DNA of 64,000 bases from Parabacteroides distasonis (GTDB lineage: Bacteria; Bacteroidota; Bacteroidia; Bacteroidales; Tannerellaceae). Numbering within the stretch: position 1 is the first letter of the stretch; the number at the start of each line of letters is the position of its first letter. The translations under genes and the position numbers were made by a program. This document shows, piece after piece, positions 27,135 to 35,473 of this stretch. Below the pieces are notes generated by a model, which saw nothing but the letters and a program-made list of their open reading frames with translations, did no database searches and had not been told where the DNA came from. The stretch covers positions 1-64,000 of the forward strand of contig JAFBIR010000003.1 in the NCBI GenBank assembly GCA_021531385.1, written 5' to 3'.

Positions 27135-30032
27135 TCAAAGGCCATACTTTTTCACCAGATAATCAATGAAATTCTGCAACTCATATTTGGCATCGTCGGG
27201 GATGTGGCCGAGCAAGATGGACTGAGGAATGTTGACCGCAGATTCCTGCTCATGCTTCGCCATCCGGGCAAAAGCGATTTGCCGTTTTCGGGTATGGATG
27301 TTCCTGATCTCATATCCATTTTCCAACCAACATTGGCTGATACAGCCAAACCCGGTTCGCTGCCAATATTCTTTTCTGTTGGCCGTAGCACCTAAAGGTT
27401 CACCCATAATGGTCTCCATCTCGTTAAAGGTCAACACAAACGTGCGCTGCTTACAATGACGGAAATAGTCGGATAGGACTACAAACCGCTGTTCAAGCGG
27501 TTTCCTTTTCGTATCAAGTTGCTCTAACAACTTATTGACATCATCTTGGGATTCAGGCAAAGACGGGGCACTAACCGTATCAAAGGAGGTGTAGAGACAA
27601 CGGCCATGCACATAGGCCATGCGAGCCACAAACTTCCGCTTCTCAGGGTATGCTTCCACTAATGCCTTTTTCTCTTCTCTCAATATTGCACGACCACAAT
27701 AATGGCACTTGCCATCCTGCCGGTTCCATATTGTCCTAAAGATGCCCGTTACATTCACGATCTCTCGATCTTTGGTGCGCTTCTCGAAATAATCTAAATG
27801 GATATAGGGATTCATGTTGGGTTTTAATGAGATATAATCCACCAGGAGCGTATCAGCCAAGAACTTCACCCGGCATTCCCGTTTATCGGGTAAAGAATAG
27901 CAATATCGCCCCTCCGCATCTTTGATCCAATACTTATCTATAATCTTCTCTCGGCTCCATTTTGGGTGCTTTGATTCGCATAGTTTAAGTAGTAGCGAAG
28001 AGATATAAACATCCATTTGCCGAAAGGCCTCTTCTGATTCATCCACTTTATGATAGGTGGCCCAGCCGTCTATTTTGTGGTTTAATTTTTCTATCAGCGT
28101 CTTTTGCGACCCACTAAAGTTCTCAATCGTTTCCCGTATGTTCTTTTTGAAACGTTCAACAGATTCATCTGAGGGCCTTGCGTACACATGATCCCCCAAT
28201 TTATAGTAAGTCCGAGACATAAGGGAGAACCCCTCAGATATATTTACGACCTTGCTTTTCTCAGGCGAGATCGCCAACCCCCGCTCTCGTAAAAAATCCT
28301 CTATATATAGTTTGATGCGATAGGCCGTATCTTCAGACCAAGCCATAAATATAATGTCATCCGCATAGCGAGCCATGGGGCAATGGAGAAGTGTCCGTTC
28401 ATTGCCGTGCACCTCCAAACGAGTGTTCACGTAGCTGTGCAAGCCATCAAGTGCCATGTTGGCTATGATTGGTGAGATGGTGCAACCTATACCGACACCA
28501 ATGTCCGTAGGGAATAGTTCTCCGCCAAAAACATATCCAGCCTTCAAAAATCGGCCCAGTACGATATGATTCATCGGGATATTTGCTTTAATCCACTCAT
28601 GACTAATGTTCTCATAGCACTGTTTGACATCTGTAATAAAAAGCCAAGCTGGCGCATTCACATCAGATAGCATATTTTTAATATATTCATTCAGGTCATA
28701 GGTAGATCGTCCCTTGCGATAGGCATACGAATGTATATCAGCCCAAGACTCAGCAATCGGATCGAGCGCATAAGCAAATAGACACTGCATCGCCCGGTCA
28801 TAGTAAGTCTCTATGTGTATATGCCGCTGTTTCCCTTTTTTAGATTCTACTACCAATAGCCTTGACGGTAATGTATGGTAAGACTTGGCAGACAATGAAA
28901 AGGCGGCAACCATTTTTTCATGCGGTGTAGTCCATTTAATACCGTCCAATCCGGGGCCACCTCCCGTTTCACAAGTATGCTTAACCGCCAGTAGTTTAGC
29001 GTCAAGCGATAGCACGATTTCTTTCTGCCATTTCGTAATTCGTTCTAAATTGCGAGTATAAGCTACCTTGGCCAAAGCCATTTGCATATTGGCAAGGTGC
29101 TTCTCTGCCTCTTCCCAATCAATGCTGTTCCAAAAGTTTGTCATATCCCCCTTTTGCAATTGCCGGAGGGCAGCTCTCCTTTCCGCTGGAGCCAGCCTTA
29201 GGAGAGATTGATAGGTATAATCCGTTTTTGGTTCAAGGATGTTGGGTTGGATAGGTTCGACATTGGGCAGGTCTATTTCAAGCAAGATCGGGCAATGATC
29301 TGAACCAAGCACGTCAGTCAACATTGTTGACTCCCATATTTTCTCTTTGATTTCATTACTGACGAAAAAATAATCCAGCCTCCACCCCTTGTTCTCTCTG
29401 CGTTTGAAACGGCGATTTGACCACCATGTAAATTTGTGCTGCTCGTCAGGATGTATATAGCGATAGCTATCAACGAACCCTTTAGACAAGATCCCCAATA
29501 TACTCTCACGTTCGGTCGAAATAAATCCATCCTCGCCCAAAGAATAATAGGGACTTTGCTCATAGATATCTGTTCGCATAATCGCAACGTTGAAATCACC
29601 ACAGACGATAACAGATTTTTGCTCCTGCAATTGGCTTAAATATTGCAACAAGTGCATGTCCCACTGATTCCGATAGTCCCTTCTGATTTTTTTGCCTTGC
29701 GCTTTGGGCACATAGCAGTTCACGACAAAGTAAGTGTCAAATTCCAGTACTATGATTCTCCCCTCTGCATTAAACGAGGGATCTCCCATATCATACCACA
29801 CATTAAGAGGTTTACGTCGGGAGAGGCAGCATGTTCCGGAGTAGCCCTTCTTTGCTCTATTAAATGACCAAAAGGCATGATAGCCTTCAATTTCCACAGC
29901 AGCAAATGGCTCCGAGGTCTTTGTCTCTTGAAAGGCATAAATATCTGCCCCGCACGTATCTAAAAAAGTACGTAACCCATGATTCCAAGCCGCTCTCATC
30001 CCATTCAAATTCCATGATATTAGCTTTGTCAT
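27135..30032 (-). CDS. ExoIII-type endonuclease fused to group II-like reverse transcriptase
   Basis: This 965-residue protein joins several enzymes. Residues 1-255 form an exonuclease III/AP-endonuclease domain with intact motifs: SWNLNGMRA, QETK, GDFN (146-148), RLDYFFVS and GSDHCP. Residues about 320-620 are a reverse transcriptase with Asp468 in ITDVKQCYENIS, a group II style GIGCTISPIIAN and YADD (556-559). A maturase X-like segment follows (EKLNHKIDGWATYHKV, 648-663). A zinc-type CHYCG lies at 776-780, but the His pair of the HNH nuclease is missing. The end (about 860-960) resembles DUF7662. ATG at 30032 is chosen because homology starts there. It runs against the cassette. No intron domain V was seen nearby. 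Confidence 0.88.
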   Translation of the reverse strand: MTKLISWNLNGMRAAWNHGLRTFLDTCGADIYAFQETKTSEPFAAVEIEGYHAFWSFNRAKKGYSGTCCLSRRKPLNVWYDMGDPSFNAEGRIIVLEFDTYFVVNCYVPKAQGKKIRRDYRNQWDMHLLQYLSQLQEQKSVIVCGDFNVAIMRTDIYEQSPYYSLGEDGFISTERESILGILSKGFVDSYRYIHPDEQHKFTWWSNRRFKRRENKGWRLDYFFVSNEIKEKIWESTMLTDVLGSDHCPILLEIDLPNVEPIQPNILEPKTDYTYQSLLRLAPAERRAALRQLQKGDMTNFWNSIDWEEAEKHLANMQMALAKVAYTRNLERITKWQKEIVLSLDAKLLAVKHTCETGGGPGLDGIKWTTPHEKMVAAFSLSAKSYHTLPSRLLVVESKKGKQRHIHIETYYDRAMQCLFAYALDPIAESWADIHSYAYRKGRSTYDLNEYIKNMLSDVNAPAWLFITDVKQCYENISHEWIKANIPMNHIVLGRFLKAGYVFGGELFPTDIGVGIGCTISPIIANMALDGLHSYVNTRLEVHGNERTLLHCPMARYADDIIFMAWSEDTAYRIKLYIEDFLRERGLAISPEKSKVVNISEGFSLMSRTYYKLGDHVYARPSDESVERFKKNIRETIENFSGSQKTLIEKLNHKIDGWATYHKVDESEEAFRQMDVYISSLLLKLCESKHPKWSREKIIDKYWIKDAEGRYCYSLPDKRECRVKFLADTLLVDYISLKPNMNPYIHLDYFEKRTKDREIVNVTGIFRTIWNRQDGKCHYCGRAILREEKKALVEAYPEKRKFVARMAYVHGRCLYTSFDTVSAPSLPESQDDVNKLLEQLDTKRKPLEQRFVVLSDYFRHCKQRTFVLTFNEMETIMGEPLGATANRKEYWQRTGFGCISQCWLENGYEIRNIHTRKRQIAFARMAKHEQESAVNIPQSILLGHIPDDAKYELQNFIDYLVKKYGL

Positions 30033-30074
30033 ATCGTATCGTGTCTTGTGTTTAATATAACATAATTGAATCAT

Positions 30075-30082
30075 CAAAATTA
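30075..30082 (-). promoter_or_regulatory. -7-like element of the endonuclease-RT gene
   Basis: Leftward TAATTTTG fits TAnnTTTG, 43 bp before the ATG at 30032. No -33 box is visible. The rest of 30083-30219 is AT-rich with no gene. Confidence 0.35.
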
Positions 30083-30219
30083 TTCAAAACTTCTTCTAAT
30101 CGGTAGATACTTCTTCCGTTTTCCTGTTTATATCAAAATCAACACTGTAAATCAGTTGATTAACTTTTGTTTACATGACATTGATAATATGTGTAGGATA
30201 GACAGGTGCGAGGTGGCGG

Positions 30220-30227
30220 TATCTTTG
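30220..30227 (+). promoter_or_regulatory. -7 element of the HU-like gene
   Basis: TATCTTTG fits TAnnTTTG and gives a leader of about 95 nt before the ATG at 30331. The leader contains repeated GAGGAATGAGGATTGAGGAA purine stretches. Confidence 0.45.
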
Positions 30228-30330
30228 TGCTATATAAATGAGGAATGAGGATTGAGGAAAGAGGCCTTAACTCCTAACTCCTGATTCCCACCTTCTAATT
30301 AGTATTTAACCGTTTTAAACTTTAAGAAGT

Positions 30331-30789
30331 ATGGCTGTAAAGTATGTTATCGTAAAAAAGAAGGTCCAAACCAAAGATGGACAGAAAGAGAAGTTCTATG
30401 CCAAAATGTTTCCTGGTCAAATCGTCGAGTTTGACAAGTTAGTAGAGCACATGGCTGGTCATCAGAGCACCTATTCAGCGGGCACAATCGCTGGAGTTCT
30501 TAAGGATATGCTCGCTTGTATTCAGGAGCTTCTGTTGGCAGGCAACGGCGTGCGCCTAGGCGATCTGGGCTTGATGCGCCTCTCGCTGACCTCAAAAGGT
30601 ATGGACAAGGCGATGGACGTGACCGCTCAAACCATCGATAAGGCGGTGCTCTTGGTTCGCAATACCAAAACGTGGAGCAACGCCATGTTGACCCGCAATG
30701 TCTCGTTCCAGAAGGCTGATGAGGTGGTTCATGCAACGGGCGAGATTGCCCCGCCGGAACCGGAGCCGGAGAACCCGGACATTGTCTGA
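30331..30789 (+). CDS. HU-like DNA-binding protein with NPDIV tail
   Basis: The 152-residue protein belongs to the Bacteroidales HU/IHF-like family in which the DNA-binding arm region is short and a C-terminal linker is added. The body shows the helical HU pattern (AGTIAGVLKDMLACIQELLL, then GVRLGDLGLMRLSL). The end is EIAPPEPEPENPDIV: a Pro/Glu linker and NPDIV, as in the DUF6266 protein at 62230 and close to NPDVV of the DUF6261 protein at 8945. It is followed by a terminator-like hairpin and the 34-residue smalltalk gene, the usual neighbour of this family. Confidence 0.85.
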   Translation: MAVKYVIVKKKVQTKDGQKEKFYAKMFPGQIVEFDKLVEHMAGHQSTYSAGTIAGVLKDMLACIQELLLAGNGVRLGDLGLMRLSLTSKGMDKAMDVTAQTIDKAVLLVRNTKTWSNAMLTRNVSFQKADEVVHATGEIAPPEPEPENPDIV

Positions 30790-30793
30790 TTTA

Positions 30794-30818
30794 AGAGGCG
30801 TGGCACTGCTACGCCTCT
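30794..30818 (+). terminator. hairpin after the HU-like gene
   Basis: AGAGGCGTGGC (30794-30804) pairs with GCTACGCCTCT (30808-30818) with one wobble. It is nearly the same sequence as the hairpin at 27108-27130. Confidence 0.65.
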
Positions 30819-30861
30819 ATGGGATAGGATTCAAAATTAATAACTTATAATTAAATAGATT

Positions 30862-30966
30862 ATGGATCAAGATAAGAAGAGCCTGTGGAGCAAGATCATC
30901 CAAGTGATCATCACGGTGCTGACGGCTATCGGCACGACGCTCACGACCCAGGCTGCGATTGGTTAG
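30862..30966 (+). CDS. 'smalltalk' family peptide
   Basis: A 34-residue peptide (start MDQDKKSLWSKIIQVII) with a short basic head, one hydrophobic helix and a polar end. It fits the tiny 'smalltalk protein' family that accompanies HU-like proteins in Bacteroidales. Its position 44 bp after the HU-like hairpin and before a strong terminator agrees. The single amphipathic or membrane helix suggests a membrane role, but function is unknown. Confidence 0.75.
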   Translation: MDQDKKSLWSKIIQVIITVLTAIGTTLTTQAAIG

Positions 30967-31053
30967 CCCATTGTTTGTTTTTGTGTCAATATATATTCAT
31001 CTAATTATTAGATGACACCTGCCTAAAGCTTTGTTAGCCTGACACGATTGGAT

Positions 31054-31086
31054 AGACCGGTACGAAAGTATCGGTCTTTTCTTTTT
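31054..31086 (+). terminator. terminator after the smalltalk gene
   Basis: AGACCGGTAC (31054-31063) pairs with GTATCGGTCT (31068-31077) over a GAAA loop, then TTTCTTTTT. Confidence 0.8.
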
Positions 31087-31116
31087 ATATATCAACCACT
31101 TACAATAAGCCCAACT

Positions 31117-31143
31117 ATTGCAGGTATTGCAGGTATTGCAGCT
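31117..31143 (+). repeat. third copy of the 27-bp iteron block at the right edge
   Basis: The 27 bp are identical to 22825-22851 (three ATTGCAGGT-type units, ending GCAGCT). The copies stand as direct repeats 8.3 kb apart, and this one lies exactly where the truncated tolC frame begins. Confidence 0.8.
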
Positions 31144-32404
31144 GGCGGGGAAGGTTGTCTTCAGCGAAAGCTCCTCCATAGCGAGCCTCCACTGGCGGGA
31201 GCTCTTCACCGATCCCTACTTGGTGACACTCATCGAGCAGGGGTTGGCCAACAACACCGACTACCTCGCCGCCGGGTTACGGGTGCAGGAGGCGGAAGCA
31301 ACCCTGCTCTCCGCAAAGTTGGCCTACCTGCCCAGTCTTGCGCTTGCTCCACAAGGCACGTTGAGCCACCTCGAAGGGCATAAGATGACCAAGGCTTACA
31401 GCCTTCCAGCCACAGCCAGCTGGGAGATCGACCTCTTCGGCAAGCTGCGCAATGCCAAGCGGCAGTCGCAAGCGCTCCTGGCCCAAAGCAAGGATTATCA
31501 GCAAGCGGTCCGATCACAGCTGATCGCCGGCATCGCCAACGGCTACTACACGCTGCTGATGCTCGACGCGCAACTCCGCATCGCCGAGCAGACAGCCACC
31601 AGTTGGGGAGAGAGCGCTCGAGCCACTCATGCCTTGATGCAAGCAGGCATGACGAACGAGGCTGCCGTCGCGCAGATGGAGGCGGCTTATGCACAGGTCA
31701 GTGCCTCGGTGCTCGACCTGAAGGATCAGATCAATCAAGTAGAGAATAGCCTATCGCTCTTATTGGCGGAAACGCCTCACCGGGTGCAGCGAGGCACGTT
31801 AGCGGAACAGACATGGCCCGCTTCGTTGTCGGTAGGCTTTCCGGTGAGCCTGTTGGCCAACCGACCGGACGTGCGCGCGGCGGAGCGCAGCTTAGAGCAG
31901 GCTTTCTATGCCACCAACCAAGCCCGTGCCGCCTTCTATCCCTCCATCACGCTGAGTGGAAGCGCGGGATGGACCAACTCCGCTGGCGGCATGATCAGCA
32001 ATCCGGCTCAGTTTGTCGCCTCCGCAGTCGGCTCCCTGACGCAGCCGCTCTTTGCCAAAGGGCAACTGACGGGTCAGTTGAAGATCGCCAAGGCTCGGCA
32101 GGAGGAGGCAAGCCTTCAGTTCCAACAGACCTTGTTGCAGGCAGGCGCAGAGGTCAACGAGGCATTGGTGCAATACCAAACCGCCCAAAAGAAACGGGAG
32201 CTGTACGCAGAGCAGGTCAATGCCTTGCAGACCGCCTACCGCAGCACCTCCCTCTTGATGGAGCATGGCACCACCACCTATTTGGAGGTCTTGACCGCTC
32301 AGCAGGGCCTGCTCTCCGCCCAACTGACGCAGGTGGCGAATGAGGTGACGGAGATACAGAGCCTCATCCAGCTCTACCAAGCTTTGGGTGGCGGAGCAGA
32401 ATAG
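31141..32404 (+). pseudogene. 5'-truncated TolC/NodT-family outer-membrane efflux protein
   Basis: About 420 codons match an RND-type outer-membrane efflux component: LHWRELFTDPYLVTLIEQGL at the front, SWEIDLFGKLRNAKR, the family motif ANRPDVRAAE and LIQLYQALGGG at the end. The signal peptide, lipobox and the first ~40-60 residues are missing; upstream in frame there is only the 27-bp repeat and no ATG before codon ~80. It would not be exported. The break pairs with the araC break at 22687: the block between them probably replaced a divergent araC/efflux promoter region and perhaps the pump genes. Confidence 0.8.
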
Positions 32405-32443
32405 CTTATTGGCAACACATTTTCATCCATTTAGTTAAACAGT

Positions 32444-32487
32444 CATCCTCCCTTCGCTTCATAATCCTTGGAACGAGGGGAGGATTT
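32444..32487 (+). terminator. terminator after truncated tolC
   Basis: ATCCTCCC-TTCG (from 32445) pairs with CGAGGGGAGGAT (to 32485), followed by TTTATTT. Its first 20 bases (32441-32460) recur exactly at 36728-36747. Confidence 0.65.
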
Positions 32488-32557
32488 ATTTGGGTCGAAA
32501 AGGAAATACGATTCATAGAAATGTACTACTTTTACGTCCAAAATTAGGATACATAAG

Positions 32558-33682
32558 ATGGAAAGTTCTTTGTTTTGTTATTCCGCCTGCCTGATTCTGA
32601 TTGTGACTGGACTTATCTGCAGCGTGATCCGTTGGTGCCATATGTGTCATCCGTACAACCAGAAAGCGGATTATTTTTATCCTTCACGTAAGTGCGTAAC
32701 GGCTTATTTTCTATCCACCCTATTCCTGTTCCCCTATCTGCTTCATAGGGATAGCCCGGATACCTGGCTGTTTGTGCGATGCTTTTTCATCCTCTATATC
32801 CCTTCATTCGGGGGAGTCTCGCTCCGGAACTATTTTTCCTGCAAAGTGAAGTACTGGTGGATGAATCTTCTGCTGGTCAACTTTCTGCCGGGGTTGACGT
32901 TGCTGACGTTGTTTATCTTCGCCTGCATCGGTGGAGACTATCTGACGCCATGGCACGACTGGGTGGTTTTGCTCATGGTTGTTTTCTCGCTCTTTGTGGT
33001 GGTCCATCTGATGTATGTCACGCAGTGGTTGGCACAGCGCATCTCCGACTATCAACATGGCGAGTATTCCAACGAGGAGAACTTTCCCGTTCGGTTTGCC
33101 CAGCGCATCGTTTTCATACCGCTTATCTTGTGGCTCTTCTCGATGGGCGTGTTCCTCACAGACAATCCCGAAGTGAATGCGCTGTTTAACCTGATCCTGT
33201 CTATCTTCGGTATCCGATTGCTGTTGTTCATCCTGCCCTCACACCGTGCGGAATGTCACTCGATAGAGCACAGCATTGAGAAAACCGTGGACGAATCACA
33301 GGAGGAGGGCAAGGAGGTGATGGAGGTATATAGCGACGAGGTCATCATCCGCCCCCATGAGCTGTCGGAGACCTTAATGGAGCACCTGGAAGAGAAGATA
33401 CGCCATGCCATTATCGGCGAGAAATTGTATTTAGACCCCAATTTCAATAAGAAAGATCTCGTGCGTCGGTTGGGTACGAACCGCACCTACCTATCCATCG
33501 TTTTCCGTGAGCGTCTCTCTTCATTCTACGATTTTGTCAACACCCTGCGTATCGAACATGCCATTCGCTACCGGGAGGCGCATCCGGAGGCCAGTCAATT
33601 GGAAGTGGCCGTAAACAGTGGGTTCGGAACGGTCAGAACCTACAACCGGGTCAAGAAAATGTACGCCGAAGGCAAGCTGTAA
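32558..33682 (+). CDS. AraC-family regulator with membrane N-terminus
   Basis: The 374-residue protein has about six to seven hydrophobic helices (1-225) and a C-terminal AraC DNA-binding domain (about 275-374; KKDLVRRLGTNRTYLSIVF and HPEASQLEVAVNSGFGTVRTY). Such membrane AraC regulators of Bacteroidetes may sense signals in the membrane. It precedes two lipoprotein genes in the same direction and likely controls them, through the promoter at 33780. Confidence 0.8.
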   Translation: MESSLFCYSACLILIVTGLICSVIRWCHMCHPYNQKADYFYPSRKCVTAYFLSTLFLFPYLLHRDSPDTWLFVRCFFILYIPSFGGVSLRNYFSCKVKYWWMNLLLVNFLPGLTLLTLFIFACIGGDYLTPWHDWVVLLMVVFSLFVVVHLMYVTQWLAQRISDYQHGEYSNEENFPVRFAQRIVFIPLILWLFSMGVFLTDNPEVNALFNLILSIFGIRLLLFILPSHRAECHSIEHSIEKTVDESQEEGKEVMEVYSDEVIIRPHELSETLMEHLEEKIRHAIIGEKLYLDPNFNKKDLVRRLGTNRTYLSIVFRERLSSFYDFVNTLRIEHAIRYREAHPEASQLEVAVNSGFGTVRTYNRVKKMYAEGKL

Positions 33683-33779
33683 TTGCCCGTTCTGCCGGAT
33701 TTTGTCGAATTGTCCCCGATTCTTGCCTTTTTGTCTCTAACTCTTGTTTGATTGTCGCATAGGTCTCCCCATTCGACGC

Positions 33780-33787
33780 TACCTTTG
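33780..33787 (+). promoter_or_regulatory. -7 element of the lipoprotein pair
   Basis: TACCTTTG fits TAnnTTTG, 26 bp before the start at 33814. TTG at 33752-33754 is a weak -33 with long spacing (25 bp). Confidence 0.45.
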
Positions 33788-33813
33788 CAATCAATAAACT
33801 ATTAATCAAACAC

Positions 33814-35463
33814 ATGAATAAGATGAGACTTTTCAGCAAAATCCTTTTGGCATGCCTATGTGTGCCTTTCATTTCCTGTTCAGACGATGAAATAGGAGAT
33901 ATTATTGACGGTAATGATGAGCAGCAGCCGCTCACCCAAGTGAACGTCCCGCAGCGCAACCCCTACTTGGCACAGGAGCATTATAGCATCACCCATTTCA
34001 ATTCCGCACAAACGGATGCTTTCCCTTATAAAGTAGCTGACGGCACCTTTTATGCCGACCCCTATGCGTGCGAAGGTGGATGGAGCGGCCCAGTCAACCT
34101 TATGACCTTATCGGCCGCAGCGGATGGCTATATGTGGGGCATGAGTAGCGACCGTGTATCCTACTATCGAATCGCTGACGGTGCCTTCACGAAATTAGGA
34201 GAGGCAGGTTTGCCCACCGGCACGATGAAGACCGAAGAACAGCTGCGTACGCTCTCGGCAAAGTACAACTCGACAGAGGATCTCTACAATGCCATCATTC
34301 CTTTCTTGGGAAAGAACCCGATGTATGCCATCGCCAGCGGCAACTACGTGCTCTGCGACAAGGACAACTATGCCTACACCAACATCGGGACCAACATCGC
34401 CCGTTATCGGCTGGTCGATCCTGCCCAACCGGAGAAGGGCATCATGCTCGATAAACAACTCGACATCCGTGATCAGGTGGCCGGGGCATGGACTTTGGTC
34501 GGCGTGGTGATGACCTACGATGGTTATTTGGTAGTAGGCTACAACCAAGGGCTCGTGATCGTGGATCGAGGACTGACGAGAATCGTCGATAGCTGCCCCT
34601 TGCCGGAAGGACAGGTCTTGACCAATTCCATTGCCATTGATGAGCAAAACGGTATCTATGTAGCCAGTAACAGTCAGCAAGAGAACGGCAGCGGAGTGAT
34701 GCAAAAGATCGTATGGAAGAACGGACATCTCAGCACCGATGAGGCAGATGGGGCATGGAAAGCGAACTACGACGGCGGCCCCAATGCGCCATCCATCAAG
34801 ATGGGTACTGGCACAGGTTCCACGCCTACCCTTATGGGATTCGGAGATGACGAAGATAAATTGGTGGTCATCACGGATGGTGCAAAACGCATGAAGCTTA
34901 TAGCTTTTTGGCGTGACGAGATCCCAGCGGATGCCAAAGAGGTGGTAGCAGGAAATCCACGCATCGCCGATGCCTTCGAGGTGAGCTGCGGTCTGCCGAA
35001 AGAGACGGAATGGATTCAATCGGAGCAATCGGTCGTTTGTGCGGGCTATGGCGCTTTCGTAGTCAACAATATCCTCAGTAGCACAAAGACGACAGGCGAC
35101 AAGGTGGTAGATGTACTCGCCATCGGTCCGCTGATCGATTCTCCAGAGGGCGTAGAGCGCCTGCGTTGGAACACCGCCTCCAATAGCTGGGAGTCTGTCT
35201 GGTCGAGAGGAGACGTGAGCTCCCCCAGCATGATTCCGGCGGTCAGCACCGCATCGGAGATGGTCTTCGTCAACGGCTACAGCCAAGCGGATGGCTGGGA
35301 AGTAACTGGACTGGATTGGAATACGGGGACCACACGCCACCGGGTGATCTTCGGAGACACCAGTCGAGGCAACGGCACCTATGCCATCATCCAGTATTTC
35401 GAGAACGGGGACCTGCTGTTCAATTCAGTGAGCGGCCCCTATCGTGTATCATTAACGAAATAA
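33814..35463 (+). CDS. exported lipoprotein, propeller-like, unknown
   Basis: The 549-residue protein has a lipoprotein signal (LACLCVPFISCSDDE, Cys near 24). The body has repeated short beta-type segments with Asp/Gly turns (for example LVVGYNQGLVIVDRGL, GIYVASNSQQENG), reminiscent of a beta-propeller. No catalytic motif is recognised. It is separated by 10 bp from the next lipoprotein gene and lies between two copies of the same terminator sequence with the AraC gene, so the three form one unit. Confidence 0.65.
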   Translation: MNKMRLFSKILLACLCVPFISCSDDEIGDIIDGNDEQQPLTQVNVPQRNPYLAQEHYSITHFNSAQTDAFPYKVADGTFYADPYACEGGWSGPVNLMTLSAAADGYMWGMSSDRVSYYRIADGAFTKLGEAGLPTGTMKTEEQLRTLSAKYNSTEDLYNAIIPFLGKNPMYAIASGNYVLCDKDNYAYTNIGTNIARYRLVDPAQPEKGIMLDKQLDIRDQVAGAWTLVGVVMTYDGYLVVGYNQGLVIVDRGLTRIVDSCPLPEGQVLTNSIAIDEQNGIYVASNSQQENGSGVMQKIVWKNGHLSTDEADGAWKANYDGGPNAPSIKMGTGTGSTPTLMGFGDDEDKLVVITDGAKRMKLIAFWRDEIPADAKEVVAGNPRIADAFEVSCGLPKETEWIQSEQSVVCAGYGAFVVNNILSSTKTTGDKVVDVLAIGPLIDSPEGVERLRWNTASNSWESVWSRGDVSSPSMIPAVSTASEMVFVNGYSQADGWEVTGLDWNTGTTRHRVIFGDTSRGNGTYAIIQYFENGDLLFNSVSGPYRVSLTK

Positions 35464-35473
35464 AACAGATCCT

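Noticed and set aside
27135-30032. Diversity-generating retroelement
   Set aside because: The RT has the group II style GIGCTISPIIAN motif, an X domain and an added endonuclease. No template/variable repeat pair or target gene was seen.
31117-31140. Real N-terminus of the TolC-like protein at the repeat
   Set aside because: The codons come from the 27-bp iteron, use TTG as start and give no signal peptide, so the gene is 5'-truncated.
34195-35340. 381-codon antisense frame opposite the lipoprotein gene
   Set aside because: No domain or start signals, and the plus-strand gene has a lipoprotein signal and promoter.
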